Assembly (NCBI GenBank): GCA_002436105.1
Contig: DIXU01000008.1
Location: 205,319 to 269,318 of the forward strand
Origin: Candidatus Aminicenantes bacterium UBA6072
GTDB lineage: Bacteria; Acidobacteriota; Aminicenantia; UBA2199
DNA length: 64,000 nucleotides
Direction: 5' to 3'
Shown in pieces: positions 44,121-52,420 of this stretch; position 1 is the first letter of the stretch, and every line of letters begins with the position of its first letter. The notes beneath the pieces were generated by a model. It did no database searches, was not told the DNA's origin, and was given only the letters and a program-made list of their open reading frames with translations. The position numbers and the translations under genes were made by a program.

Positions 44121-45446
44121 ATGAATAGAATACTGGTGCTGGGAGCCGGGCTGGTCAGCCGCCCCGGGGTCGATTACCTGCTGCGACAGAAGGGCCTTTC
44201 GGTCACCGTCGCCTCGCGCACGGTGAGCAAGGCCGAGAAGCTGGTCGAGGGGACCGCGAACGGCCGCGCCGTCGCCGTCGACGTGGAGGACGGCCAGGCG
44301 CTGGCCGCCCTGGTCGGGGCGCACGACATCGTCATCAGCCTGCTGCCCTGGATCCACCACGTCAAGGTGGCCGGCCTGTGCCTGGAGCTCGGCAAGCACA
44401 TGGTGACCACCTCCTACGTCAGCGACGGCATGCGCCGGCTGGCCCCCGCCGTCCTGGAGAAAGGCCTCGTCTTTCTCAACGAGATCGGCGTCGACCCGGG
44501 CATCGACCACATGTCGGCGATGAAGATCATCCACCAGGTCGAGTCCGAGGAAGGCAAGGTGCTGCATTTCCACTCCTACTGCGGCGGCCTGCCGGCGCCC
44601 GAGCACAACGACAACCCCTTCGGCTACAAGTTCTCCTGGAGCCCGCGCGGGGTGGTCCTGGCCTCGCGCAACTCGGCCCGCTACCTGGAGGACGGCAAGA
44701 TCGTGGAGATCGCCGGCAAGGACCTGTTCGCCAATCCCTGGGTGGAGACGATCGAGGGGCTGGGCACGTTCGAAGTCTACCCCAACCGCGACTCGATCCC
44801 CTACCGGGACCAGTACGGGCTGAAGGACGCGCTGACGGTCATCCGCGGCACCTACCGCAACCCGGGCTGGTGCGAGACCCTGAAGAAGATCGTCGAGCTG
44901 GGCCTCGTTGACGAGACCCCGCGCGACGGACTGAAGGGGATCCGCTACAGGGAAATGACCGCCGGCCTGGTCGGCGTGCCCGCTGCCGGGGACGTCAGGA
45001 AGGCCACGGCAACGAAGCTCGGCATCAAGGCGGACTCCGCGGTCATGAAGCGCCTTGACTGGCTCGGCCTGTTCGGCGACGAGACGATCCCCAACTCCGG
45101 AAACTACCTCGACGTGCTGAGCACCCGGCTGCAGGAGAAACTGTACTACAAGGAGGGTGAGAAGGACATGCTGATCCTGCGCCACCGCTTCATCGTGGAG
45201 AACAGGGACAAGAGCCGCGACCTGATCACCTCGACGATGATCGACTTCGGCATCCCCTTCGGCGACAGCTCCATGGCGCGCACCGTCAGCCTGCCCATGG
45301 CCATCGGCACGCGCCTGGTCGCGGAGGGCAGGATCGCCATGAAGGGCGTGCTGACCCCGGTGCACCCGGACATCTACGAGCCGGTCCTGGCCGAGCTGGA
45401 GACGCTGAACATCGGGATGGTGGAGAAGAGGCTCCACCTGAAATAG
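44121..45446 (+). CDS. saccharopine dehydrogenase (glutamate-forming type)
   Basis: A 441-aa protein with AGGAGG upstream of its ATG. ILVLGAGLVSRPGVDYLL is the NAD-binding motif, then VASRTVSKAEKLVEGT, DIVISLLPWIHHVKVA, TTSYVSDGM, EIGVDPGIDHMSAMKII and FHSYCGGLPAPEHNDNPFGY, all typical of the LYS9/AASS C-terminal family. It oxidises saccharopine to glutamate and aminoadipate semialdehyde (or the reverse in synthesis). The AASS-like neighbour favours catabolism. It lies 13 nt after that gene. Confidence 0.9.
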   Translation: MNRILVLGAGLVSRPGVDYLLRQKGLSVTVASRTVSKAEKLVEGTANGRAVAVDVEDGQALAALVGAHDIVISLLPWIHHVKVAGLCLELGKHMVTTSYVSDGMRRLAPAVLEKGLVFLNEIGVDPGIDHMSAMKIIHQVESEEGKVLHFHSYCGGLPAPEHNDNPFGYKFSWSPRGVVLASRNSARYLEDGKIVEIAGKDLFANPWVETIEGLGTFEVYPNRDSIPYRDQYGLKDALTVIRGTYRNPGWCETLKKIVELGLVDETPRDGLKGIRYREMTAGLVGVPAAGDVRKATATKLGIKADSAVMKRLDWLGLFGDETIPNSGNYLDVLSTRLQEKLYYKEGEKDMLILRHRFIVENRDKSRDLITSTMIDFGIPFGDSSMARTVSLPMAIGTRLVAEGRIAMKGVLTPVHPDIYEPVLAELETLNIGMVEKRLHLK

Positions 45447-45452
45447 GCGGCG

Positions 45453-45809
45453 TTGAACAAGAAGGCCATCGGCATGAACGGCGAGCAGGCCGCCGCCGCT
45501 TTCCTGAAGGAAAAGGGCTACAAGATCATCCAGCCCAACTACCGCGTGGCGGGCGCCGAGGTCGACCTGGTGGCCAGCCAGGGCGACATCCTGTGCTTCA
45601 TCGAGGTCAAGACGCGCAAGACCTGCGACCGCGGCGCCCCGGAGGCGTTCGTCACCCGGCCCAAGCAGCTGAAGATCATCCGCGCCGCGAAAATATTCTC
45701 GGCGCGCAGGCCCTACCGGGATTGCCGCGTGCGCTTCGACGTGGTCTCGGTGCTGCGCGACGGCGACGACATGGCCTGCGACCACTTCGAGAGCGCCTTC
45801 GAGGAATGA
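45453..45809 (+). CDS. yraN: YraN family (UPF0102) endonuclease-like protein
   Basis: A 118-aa protein starting at TTG (45453) six bases after the previous stop; the ATG at 45474 is an alternative. GEQAAAAFLKEKGYKIIQPN, GAEVDLVASQGDILCFIEVKTRK and RFDVVSV are the family signature. The E...D...E-x-K arrangement is that of restriction-endonuclease-like nucleases. The family's cellular role is not established. It ends just before galT. Confidence 0.9.
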   Translation: MNKKAIGMNGEQAAAAFLKEKGYKIIQPNYRVAGAEVDLVASQGDILCFIEVKTRKTCDRGAPEAFVTRPKQLKIIRAAKIFSARRPYRDCRVRFDVVSVLRDGDDMACDHFESAFEE

Positions 45810-45811
45810 CC

Positions 45812-46810
45812 ATGCCCGAGCTGCGCAAGGATCCCATCACCGGCACCTGGGTGATCATTTCCGAAGAGCGCAGGAAGCGGCCCAAGTATTACCAGATCGT
45901 GGTCGACAAGGACATCTCCACCCCCGAGCATTGCCCCTTCTGCCCGGGCAACGAGGCCATGACGCCGCCCGAGACCTTCGCCCTGCGCCCCGGGAACCCG
46001 GCCGCCAACTCGACCGGCTGGGACCTGCGCGTGGTGCCCAACAAGTTCCCGGCGCTGCGCGTCGAGGGGCAGCTGCGCAAGAGCGGCGAGGGGTTCTACG
46101 ACAAGATCAGCGGCATCGGCGCCCACGAAGTGCTCATCGATACTCCGCGGCACGGGCATACCTGGTTCGACGGCGATGAAACGGTCATTCGCAACACGCT
46201 GCTGGCCGCCCGCGCCCGCGTCCTGGACCTGAAGAAGGACACGCGCTTCAAGTACATCATGGTCTTCAAGAACTTCGGCCCCACCGCCGGCGCATCCCTC
46301 TCCCATTCCCACAGCCAGCTCATCGCCCTGCCGGTGGTGCCGCTGCGCGTGCAGGAGGAGATCGAGGGCGCGCGCGCCCATTTCGAGAGGAAGGAGCGCT
46401 GCATCTTCTGCGACATCATCCAGTACGAGAGCGAAACCGACCGCCGTCTCCTCATGGAGAACGAGCACTTCATCGTGCTGGCCCCCTATGCCCCGCGCTT
46501 CTCCTTCGAGCTGGCCGTCTATCCCAAGCGCCATGAGCCGGCCTTCGAGAGCACGCCGGACCACGAGCTGGCGGGCCTGAGCGCGATCCTGACCGAGACC
46601 CTGGGCCGGGTGGGCCGGCTGCTCAACCGCCCCGACTACAACCTGATCATCCACAACGCCCCCTGCCGGAACAGCGTCGGCGATTTCTTCCACTGGCACA
46701 TCGAGTTCATGCCGGTGCTGGCGCGCGTGGCCGGCTTCGAGTGGGGCACCGGCTTCTACATCAACCCCATCTCCCCCGAGGAGTCGGTCCAGGAGCTGAA
46801 AGCGGTTTAG
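45812..46810 (+). CDS. galT: galactose-1-phosphate uridylyltransferase GalT
   Basis: A 332-aa HIT-superfamily enzyme. The ATG at 45812 gives MPELRKDPITGTWVIISEER, the usual N-terminus. Two C-x-x-C pairs (CPFCPG, CIFCDI) fit metal binding. The nucleophile motif reads SLSHSHSQLIALPVVP (HxHxQ with Ser instead of Pro), and FFHWHIEFMP is the second His block. It exchanges UMP between UDP-glucose and galactose-1-phosphate, supplying UDP-galactose that the glycan operon could use. Some family members act on other hexose-phosphates. Confidence 0.9.
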   Translation: MPELRKDPITGTWVIISEERRKRPKYYQIVVDKDISTPEHCPFCPGNEAMTPPETFALRPGNPAANSTGWDLRVVPNKFPALRVEGQLRKSGEGFYDKISGIGAHEVLIDTPRHGHTWFDGDETVIRNTLLAARARVLDLKKDTRFKYIMVFKNFGPTAGASLSHSHSQLIALPVVPLRVQEEIEGARAHFERKERCIFCDIIQYESETDRRLLMENEHFIVLAPYAPRFSFELAVYPKRHEPAFESTPDHELAGLSAILTETLGRVGRLLNRPDYNLIIHNAPCRNSVGDFFHWHIEFMPVLARVAGFEWGTGFYINPISPEESVQELKAV

Positions 46811-46854
46811 CCCCCTGTCCTTCGATCCGACAACATGGATCCGGCCCCGCTCCC

Positions 46855-48654
46855 TTACGTGTTCTTGGGCGGCGCGATCTCCAGCCAGGAGAACCAGAGC
46901 GGATGGTGCTGCTTGTACCAGCGCAGGATCTGCAGCAGCTTGACCTGCGCCTCGGGGCGGATGACGTCGGGAGGGATGCGGTCGAAATGGACGCGGATGT
47001 GGTCCTGCTGCGGGAACTCCAGCGCCTCCGAGCAGAGGGTCTGCAGCTCGTTGCGGATGCGTCCCGAGTCGGAGATGCGCACCGGACGGTGCTCGTAGTC
47101 CTCGCCGCCCATGAAGCGGCTGAGCAGCGGGTTGAAGACCAGCCAGCTCTGCTCCAGCGTCTCCCCCAGGCGCAGGGTGAAGGTGATGCGCTTGTCGCCG
47201 CGCGAGCCGGCCAGGCGCACCGTCACCCGGTAGAGGCCCTTCTCGACCTCCTCCACCCCGGGCGCCCCGGAATAGGGGTCGGGGCACATGTAGCCCGACA
47301 CGGCCAGCACGTCCCATTTCTTCTCGGGGAAGAAGTCGTCGGCCTCGACCGAGGGCCGCTGCAGGGGAATGCCGGCCATGCCGGCCTCATGGATCATTTC
47401 CCGGTAGTGAACGACGGCGGCGGCATCGACCTCGCGCCCGAGAACGTCGGCCAGGCGCGCCGGGAACCCGGCGTCGTCGGGATCGAGCTTCATCACCAGG
47501 CGCTCGCGGTCGTAGGAGACCGCGAAGATCGAAGTGAAGGGGCAGACGTAGGCGACCAGCCCGAGCATCGGCGCCAGGCTGGCGGCCTGGATGGCCTCGG
47601 CCGAGGCGGCGTAGCCGTCGCAGATGAAAAGATGGCGGGCGCCGTCCTGCTGGTACGGGCCGATCATGTAGGTCGGGGCATAGGTGCCGGACTCGTTGAA
47701 AGCGGGCATGCCGGTGGGCAGCGGGAAGCCGTCCTCGACGACATGCGCCCCGAGGGTGGCCCACTCGCGCCACAGGCCGCCGATGCGCATCTCGCGGCTC
47801 TTGCCGCCCAGCGTCCAGACGTGGACGTGCTCGGGCGCTATGTCGGGATAGGTCAGGCGGATGGCCTTCAGCACCTGGGCGCGCGGAGTGCGGAAGGAGA
47901 GGAGGATCGACTCGGCGGCGGCGCGCTCGGCCACGGCCCGCGGCAGGAAGAGGTTGCCCATGTAGCCCTCGTAGGGCCGGGTGATGGCCAGCGGCTGGTC
48001 GAACACGTGCAGCACGGTCATCGGGCCGGTCTCGGCCCCCTTGGAAAAGCGCGAGGTGTTCTCCAGGGTGTCGATGGCCGCGCCCCAGACGGTGATGCCG
48101 GCCGCCTTGATGTCGCGGTAGAACGCCTCCCAGTCGTAGCCCTTGTGGTTGAGCAGGCGCACCACCTTGCGGTCGAGCCAGCGGGCGACCGCCGGCCGGG
48201 CGTAGACGCGGCCGAAGCCCAGCTGGGGATTGGAGCCCATCTCGGGCGACTCGCCGGCCTTGGGCATCAGCCCCTCGCCGACGCAGACCATGATGGCGTG
48301 GTTCTCGGGGAGCTGGCGCGACAGGTACCACAGGCTTTCGCTCATGGCGTAGGCCGAGATGGCGTCGGCGTCCTTCTTGGCCTGGTTGAGCCCCGACTTG
48401 TCCAGCCCCTTGCCGGCGCCGTAGCGGCCGAACAGCCGCGTGCCCAGCGCCGTCACGGCGCCGGTGACGGCCAGCAGCCGCTCCATGCCGCCCTCCATGA
48501 ACGAGATGTCGCTGGTGAACTCCTGGGCCGGCTCGCCGCGCGTCCAGGCCACCTCGACGTCCTCCAGCCAGATGTGGAAACGGCCGAGTATGGGGCGGGC
48601 GTCGAAGGCCCACTGGGCGATCAGGTCGCGTTTTTCCTGCGCTACGGACGTCAT
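46855..48654 (-). CDS. uncharacterised 599-aa protein
   Basis: I do not recognise this protein. It has no signal peptide or membrane segment, is of even composition and looks globular. Notable blocks are YGAGKGLDKSGLNQAKKDAD near residue 80, MVCVGEGLMPKAGE, LGFGRVYARPAVARWLDRK, WGAAIDTLENTSRF, FNESGTYAPTYMIGPYQQDG and DVLAVSGYMCPDPYSGAPGV. The many Asp, Glu, His and Asn in conserved-looking glycine contexts suggest an enzyme. It has its own near-consensus promoter, and the genes on either side are unrelated. The codon pattern and lack of internal stops over 1.8 kb make it a real gene. Confidence 0.75.
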   Translation of the reverse strand: MTSVAQEKRDLIAQWAFDARPILGRFHIWLEDVEVAWTRGEPAQEFTSDISFMEGGMERLLAVTGAVTALGTRLFGRYGAGKGLDKSGLNQAKKDADAISAYAMSESLWYLSRQLPENHAIMVCVGEGLMPKAGESPEMGSNPQLGFGRVYARPAVARWLDRKVVRLLNHKGYDWEAFYRDIKAAGITVWGAAIDTLENTSRFSKGAETGPMTVLHVFDQPLAITRPYEGYMGNLFLPRAVAERAAAESILLSFRTPRAQVLKAIRLTYPDIAPEHVHVWTLGGKSREMRIGGLWREWATLGAHVVEDGFPLPTGMPAFNESGTYAPTYMIGPYQQDGARHLFICDGYAASAEAIQAASLAPMLGLVAYVCPFTSIFAVSYDRERLVMKLDPDDAGFPARLADVLGREVDAAAVVHYREMIHEAGMAGIPLQRPSVEADDFFPEKKWDVLAVSGYMCPDPYSGAPGVEEVEKGLYRVTVRLAGSRGDKRITFTLRLGETLEQSWLVFNPLLSRFMGGEDYEHRPVRISDSGRIRNELQTLCSEALEFPQQDHIRVHFDRIPPDVIRPEAQVKLLQILRWYKQHHPLWFSWLEIAPPKNT

Positions 48655-48705
48655 GGCTGCCTCCTTGGCTATTAACGTGCCGGCCGCCGCGGCGGACGGA
48701 TTCCC

Positions 48706-48734
48706 ATTGTAGGCGACCGCAAAAGGAAAATCAA
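48706..48734 (-). promoter_or_regulatory. promoter of the 599-aa protein gene
   Basis: Minus strand TTGATT (48734-48729), 17-nt spacer, TACAAT (48711-48706), about 50 nt upstream of the start at 48654. Confidence 0.7.
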
Positions 48735-48768
48735 GAAGGCGCGGAAGCGAAAAAAACCGCCCCGACCG

Positions 48769-49785
48769 TCACCAGGCCTTCTCCGCGTGCAGTTCCCAGG
48801 TCTCCTCGTCGAGATTTTCCCTGAGATGATAGTAACGGCCCTGAAAGAAGCAGAAGGTGCGGCCGTTGGCCAGGCGTCCGGTGTGGGGCAGGAACAGCCG
48901 TTTCAATTCCCTTCCCTGCAAATCAAAGATGACGAATTCGACCGAGTCCTCGCGATATTGATAGGTCCGGGTGATGAATTTTCCGTCCACGACGTCAAAA
49001 TAATCGAGACCGGGAGTGTGGTCGGGAAAAGCGATCCGCGGCTCGAACGCCGTCCAGCGCGACTTCATGTCCGGCTGTTCCCTGATGGGCCTGATGATCG
49101 CCTCCCGCAATGCGCTCGTCACCTTGACCGGCGGCAGCGGCAGGCGGACCTCTTTCTCCAGGGCACCGTCCCGATCATGGACCCTGACGATCGTCTCTTT
49201 TCCCGACTCAACCAGGAATATTTTTTCGCCGAACACGCGGGCGGAGTAGTGCTCCGCCACCAGGTTGATCTTGGAAACGCCGCCGGCATCAGTGTGCGTG
49301 CCAAGTTCCCGGATCCGCTTGAGATCCTTGTCATACAAGCTGATCGTTGCCACGGTCTCCTTGTTGTCAAAGCGCCAATCCTTGGCCACGTAATTCCCGC
49401 CGACGCGAAAGATCCAGTTTTTGAACACGCGGAAGGGAAGCTTGACCTCATCGATCAGCTTGCCATCCAGGGTGTAGCGGGCGAACTTGCCCTCGGTGGG
49501 GATCTCCAAATGGCCGGCGAGCGGCCGGATCTGGTGAATATATCCGAACTCGCCCGGCCCCTCCCCTTCTTCTCCGAAGGTCCTCTCGAAAACAACCCCC
49601 TCGGGACCCCTGCGGAAAATATGAATCTTCGAGGAGTCCTCCACGACATAGATCCGCTGGTCCGTGAAGGCAAGATAATTCGGGCGCATGACCTGCGGCA
49701 GCGCGGCGATCTTCTCACCCGTGAGCGGCATTACGCCGCCCGCCGCTGCCAGAACAATGGCCAGGCAAAAGATCCTTCTAAGCAT
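48769..49785 (-). CDS. secreted 6-bladed beta-propeller protein
   Basis: A 338-aa protein starting at the ATG at 49785, which has AAGGAGGA upstream. A signal peptide (MLRRIFCLAIVLAAAGG) is followed by beta-propeller blades. FERTFGEEGEGPGEFGYIHQ is the G-x-GEGPGEF hallmark of the 6-bladed family, and KFARYTLDGKLIDEVKLPF, ISLYDKDLKRIRELG and FVIFDLQGRELKRLFLPHTG are further blades. It probably sits in the periplasm or at the surface. The ligand is unknown. Its last 50 residues match the partial gene at the right edge of the window closely. Confidence 0.85.
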   Translation of the reverse strand: MLRRIFCLAIVLAAAGGVMPLTGEKIAALPQVMRPNYLAFTDQRIYVVEDSSKIHIFRRGPEGVVFERTFGEEGEGPGEFGYIHQIRPLAGHLEIPTEGKFARYTLDGKLIDEVKLPFRVFKNWIFRVGGNYVAKDWRFDNKETVATISLYDKDLKRIRELGTHTDAGGVSKINLVAEHYSARVFGEKIFLVESGKETIVRVHDRDGALEKEVRLPLPPVKVTSALREAIIRPIREQPDMKSRWTAFEPRIAFPDHTPGLDYFDVVDGKFITRTYQYREDSVEFVIFDLQGRELKRLFLPHTGRLANGRTFCFFQGRYYHLRENLDEETWELHAEKAW

Positions 49786-49876
49786 GGTTCCTCCTTGGCT
49801 GCCCGGCGATCCCCTGCCGCCGGGCATCCTCTTGGTTATTTCCTTCTCCGTTCGGGCGTGCAATTCAGAACGGCAT

Positions 49877-50959
49877 TCACTTCGCCGCCGGACCGATTGC
49901 ATAGCGGACGATGCCGGAATCGCCGTCGACTTCCTGGCAGGCAAGGAAAAACAGCTTTCCTGCCTCTTCGCCGACCAGGAAAGACTGGATGGACGGCGCG
50001 CCGGCGGCGGCATCGAGACGGTACTCGGCATCCAACCGCAGGGAGCGCAAGTCGATCCGGCGGATGCCCGGCCCCGGCCGCCCGCCGCCCATGCCGGCTT
50101 CGCCGGCTCCCGGGGGATCCAGCAGGTACAGGCGCCCCTTGAACAGGCAGGCATCCCGGCAGATGACCCGCCAGGGGATTGCCAGCCCCCCCCCAGCTTG
50201 CTGCTCAACCTCCAGGCCGCGCCTCAGCATCTCGTTGTTCTTCCGGACGTTTTTCCGGGCCGCTTCGCCGAGTTCTGGATCCAGGAAAGCGCTCCTGACC
50301 AGCCGGCCCGATCGATCCAGCTCGGTCAGCCTGGCCAGCATCGTATTCAGGTAATAGAGGCGGGCTGGAGCGGCGAACAGCCGGCCTTCATAAAAATAGC
50401 GCTCGAGCATCTCCCAGGAGACATCCTTGTTTCCCGACGCCTTGATGGCCAGGGTTTTGCGGAGCATGCTCCCCTCCTTTTCACCGTTCTCGGAAAGCGC
50501 ATGGATCAGGTGCGTTTCGCCTGGGATGGCCGAAAGAAAGTAATAGCGGCCGGCCTCGAGATTCATGGCCAGGGAGTGAAATGGGATCCGGAAACGGTCC
50601 AGGAACTCACCGTCGAGGGTGAACCGGGAAACGCCGTATTGGTCGCGGACCGACAGCACGCCCTCGGCCGCCGATATCTCGAAGGGCAGGTTCAGGTCCC
50701 CAGGCCCCTGCCCCCGCCGTCCGATCGCCTTCAGGAATTCAGCACGGCCGCCCCGCAGCCGGAAGAGGAGCACCCGATGCTTCAGGTTCTCCAGCAGGAA
50801 AAGGCGCTCGCCCGCCAGGATCATGGCATGCGCATGGGAAAAGAACCCATCCTCCCCGCCCGAAATGGGGATGACCTTGGCCGTCAACTTGATCTCCCCG
50901 GCCGGCATGGCCGCGGCGAAACCGAACCAGGCAACAAATAAAAAGACGAGTCTCTTCAT
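49877..50959 (-). CDS. secreted 6-bladed beta-propeller protein
   Basis: A 360-aa protein; the ATG at 50959 gives the signal peptide MKRLVFLFVAWFGFAAAMPAG. FLKAIGRRGQGPGDLNLPFE carries the G-x-G-x-GPG-x-L/F hallmark, and VSRFTLDGEFLDRFRIPF, TELDRSGRLVRSAFLDPELG and FKGRLYLLDPPG are other blade strands. It is a diverged paralogue of the genes on both sides. Upstream, at the end of the next gene, CCCGCTTTTGTATAGAAT may be its promoter. The ligand is unknown. Confidence 0.83.
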   Translation of the reverse strand: MKRLVFLFVAWFGFAAAMPAGEIKLTAKVIPISGGEDGFFSHAHAMILAGERLFLLENLKHRVLLFRLRGGRAEFLKAIGRRGQGPGDLNLPFEISAAEGVLSVRDQYGVSRFTLDGEFLDRFRIPFHSLAMNLEAGRYYFLSAIPGETHLIHALSENGEKEGSMLRKTLAIKASGNKDVSWEMLERYFYEGRLFAAPARLYYLNTMLARLTELDRSGRLVRSAFLDPELGEAARKNVRKNNEMLRRGLEVEQQAGGGLAIPWRVICRDACLFKGRLYLLDPPGAGEAGMGGGRPGPGIRRIDLRSLRLDAEYRLDAAAGAPSIQSFLVGEEAGKLFFLACQEVDGDSGIVRYAIGPAAK

Positions 50960-51105
50960 GGCTACCTCTGGCATCATTGCCTTCCTGCCCTCCCCCGGGC
51001 ATTTCTCATGCTATTGGGAATATCCGGATCAGGCGACCATGTGCCACGCCTGTCCGGTTCCTAACTTGGTTACCGCATGTGTTCATTCTATACAAAAGCG
51101 GGACT

Positions 51106-52302
51106 CTATTCCTTTAACTGCGTCCAGTTTAGAACGCGATAAAGCCGGATGGCGATATCGCCCGTTTCAGGATCCTCGTGGATGCGATAGAGGGTTCCCC
51201 GGTGGATGAGGTCCGGGGCAAACGGCAGCCGCACTTCCTGGAGAAAGCGTCCGTCCCGGCCGAAGAGGTCGGCACGCGCCGCGCCGTTCTTGTCAGCAGT
51301 CAAAACGGATTCGACACGGAAAACAAACAGCCTTCCCTGGCCATCGGCCAGGATGCGGTTGAAAAACGGCCGGTGCGCCGGGAATTGAACGGCTTCCTGG
51401 AGAACCGCCTTCGACCACTTCGCTTCCAGTCTGGCGGCCAAATGATCGTAGATATTCTTTTTTTCGGCATCGGCGATCTTGATCGGCTTTTCGGCCACAA
51501 TAATTCTGCGCCGTAATATACCCGATCCGTCGACGACCTGCATGGCATACTCCGCCCCATAACCGAAGGCGCAGCCCCCGTCCGCGGCCCGCGCCAGCGC
51601 CAATTGCGGCTCGTAGACGTGATCCACGAAATAGGTGGTGCGCTTCTTCCCGGATTGCCGCATGATGATTTTTTTGTTCATAACCCGGAACAACTCCTTC
51701 TTCCCATCCTGGCCGTCATGGTGAGCGACCGCGAATCCGCTGTCCTTTTCCGTGAATACCATGCCGCTCATGATGAAACCGCCGCCGGACAGGGGGCAAA
51801 AAACATCGGCCCGGCTTGGCAGCTTGAATTGCTCCAGCAAGTCCCCACCAGGACTAAAGTTGGAAATAATGGCATCATCCAGGACATGGAGGCAGTCGTT
51901 GTCGCCCCAGGCCAGATCGCTGGGGTACTTGAAGTCCCCCGGTCCCTCGCCTTTTTTCCCGAACCTGCCCTTAAAAGTGCCGTTGCCGTCAAAGCGGTAT
52001 ACGGCGCACTGCCTGGCGTCCAGTGCATACAGGCTGTTGTCAGGGGCCACGGCCATTGCCTCGATCCGCTGGAACACGTCCTGCTCGCTCTCACCATGGT
52101 ATATCGCGGCGGTCTCGCGCAGATTCAGCTTTTCGACTCCGAACTGCGGGGCAGCGGGGTTGCGCACCACCTCCACACCGTTCTCCTTGCTCCTTTCGCC
52201 TGCCCATTTCGCATCTTTTCCCTGTCCGTCCGCCACCAAGCCCATCCTCCAACCGATCGCAATGGCCAGGGCCACGCCCATCACACGAAAAATATTGCTC
52301 AT
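51106..52302 (-). CDS. secreted 6-bladed beta-propeller protein
   Basis: A 398-aa protein starting at the ATG at 52302, seven bases after GGGAGG. The N-terminus IFRVMGVALAIAIGWRMG is a weak signal or anchor. Blades include IEAMAVAPDNSLYALDARQ, FKGRFGKKGEGPGDFKYPSD (the family hallmark), VLDDAIISNFSPGGDLLEQF and FGRDGRFLQEVRLPFAP. It is the first of three consecutive paralogues on this strand and lies 118 nt downstream of the RND operon. Confidence 0.83.
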   Translation of the reverse strand: MSNIFRVMGVALAIAIGWRMGLVADGQGKDAKWAGERSKENGVEVVRNPAAPQFGVEKLNLRETAAIYHGESEQDVFQRIEAMAVAPDNSLYALDARQCAVYRFDGNGTFKGRFGKKGEGPGDFKYPSDLAWGDNDCLHVLDDAIISNFSPGGDLLEQFKLPSRADVFCPLSGGGFIMSGMVFTEKDSGFAVAHHDGQDGKKELFRVMNKKIIMRQSGKKRTTYFVDHVYEPQLALARAADGGCAFGYGAEYAMQVVDGSGILRRRIIVAEKPIKIADAEKKNIYDHLAARLEAKWSKAVLQEAVQFPAHRPFFNRILADGQGRLFVFRVESVLTADKNGAARADLFGRDGRFLQEVRLPFAPDLIHRGTLYRIHEDPETGDIAIRLYRVLNWTQLKE

Positions 52303-52420
52303 TTTGCATCCTCCCGTTTTTTTTCCTTGAAGTTCAGCCGCTTTTTTCATCAATTCATATACTCTCCAGACCAGAATGTCATTCGCGAAAAGGCGGATTG
52401 GATGGATCCGACTTGTCAGA

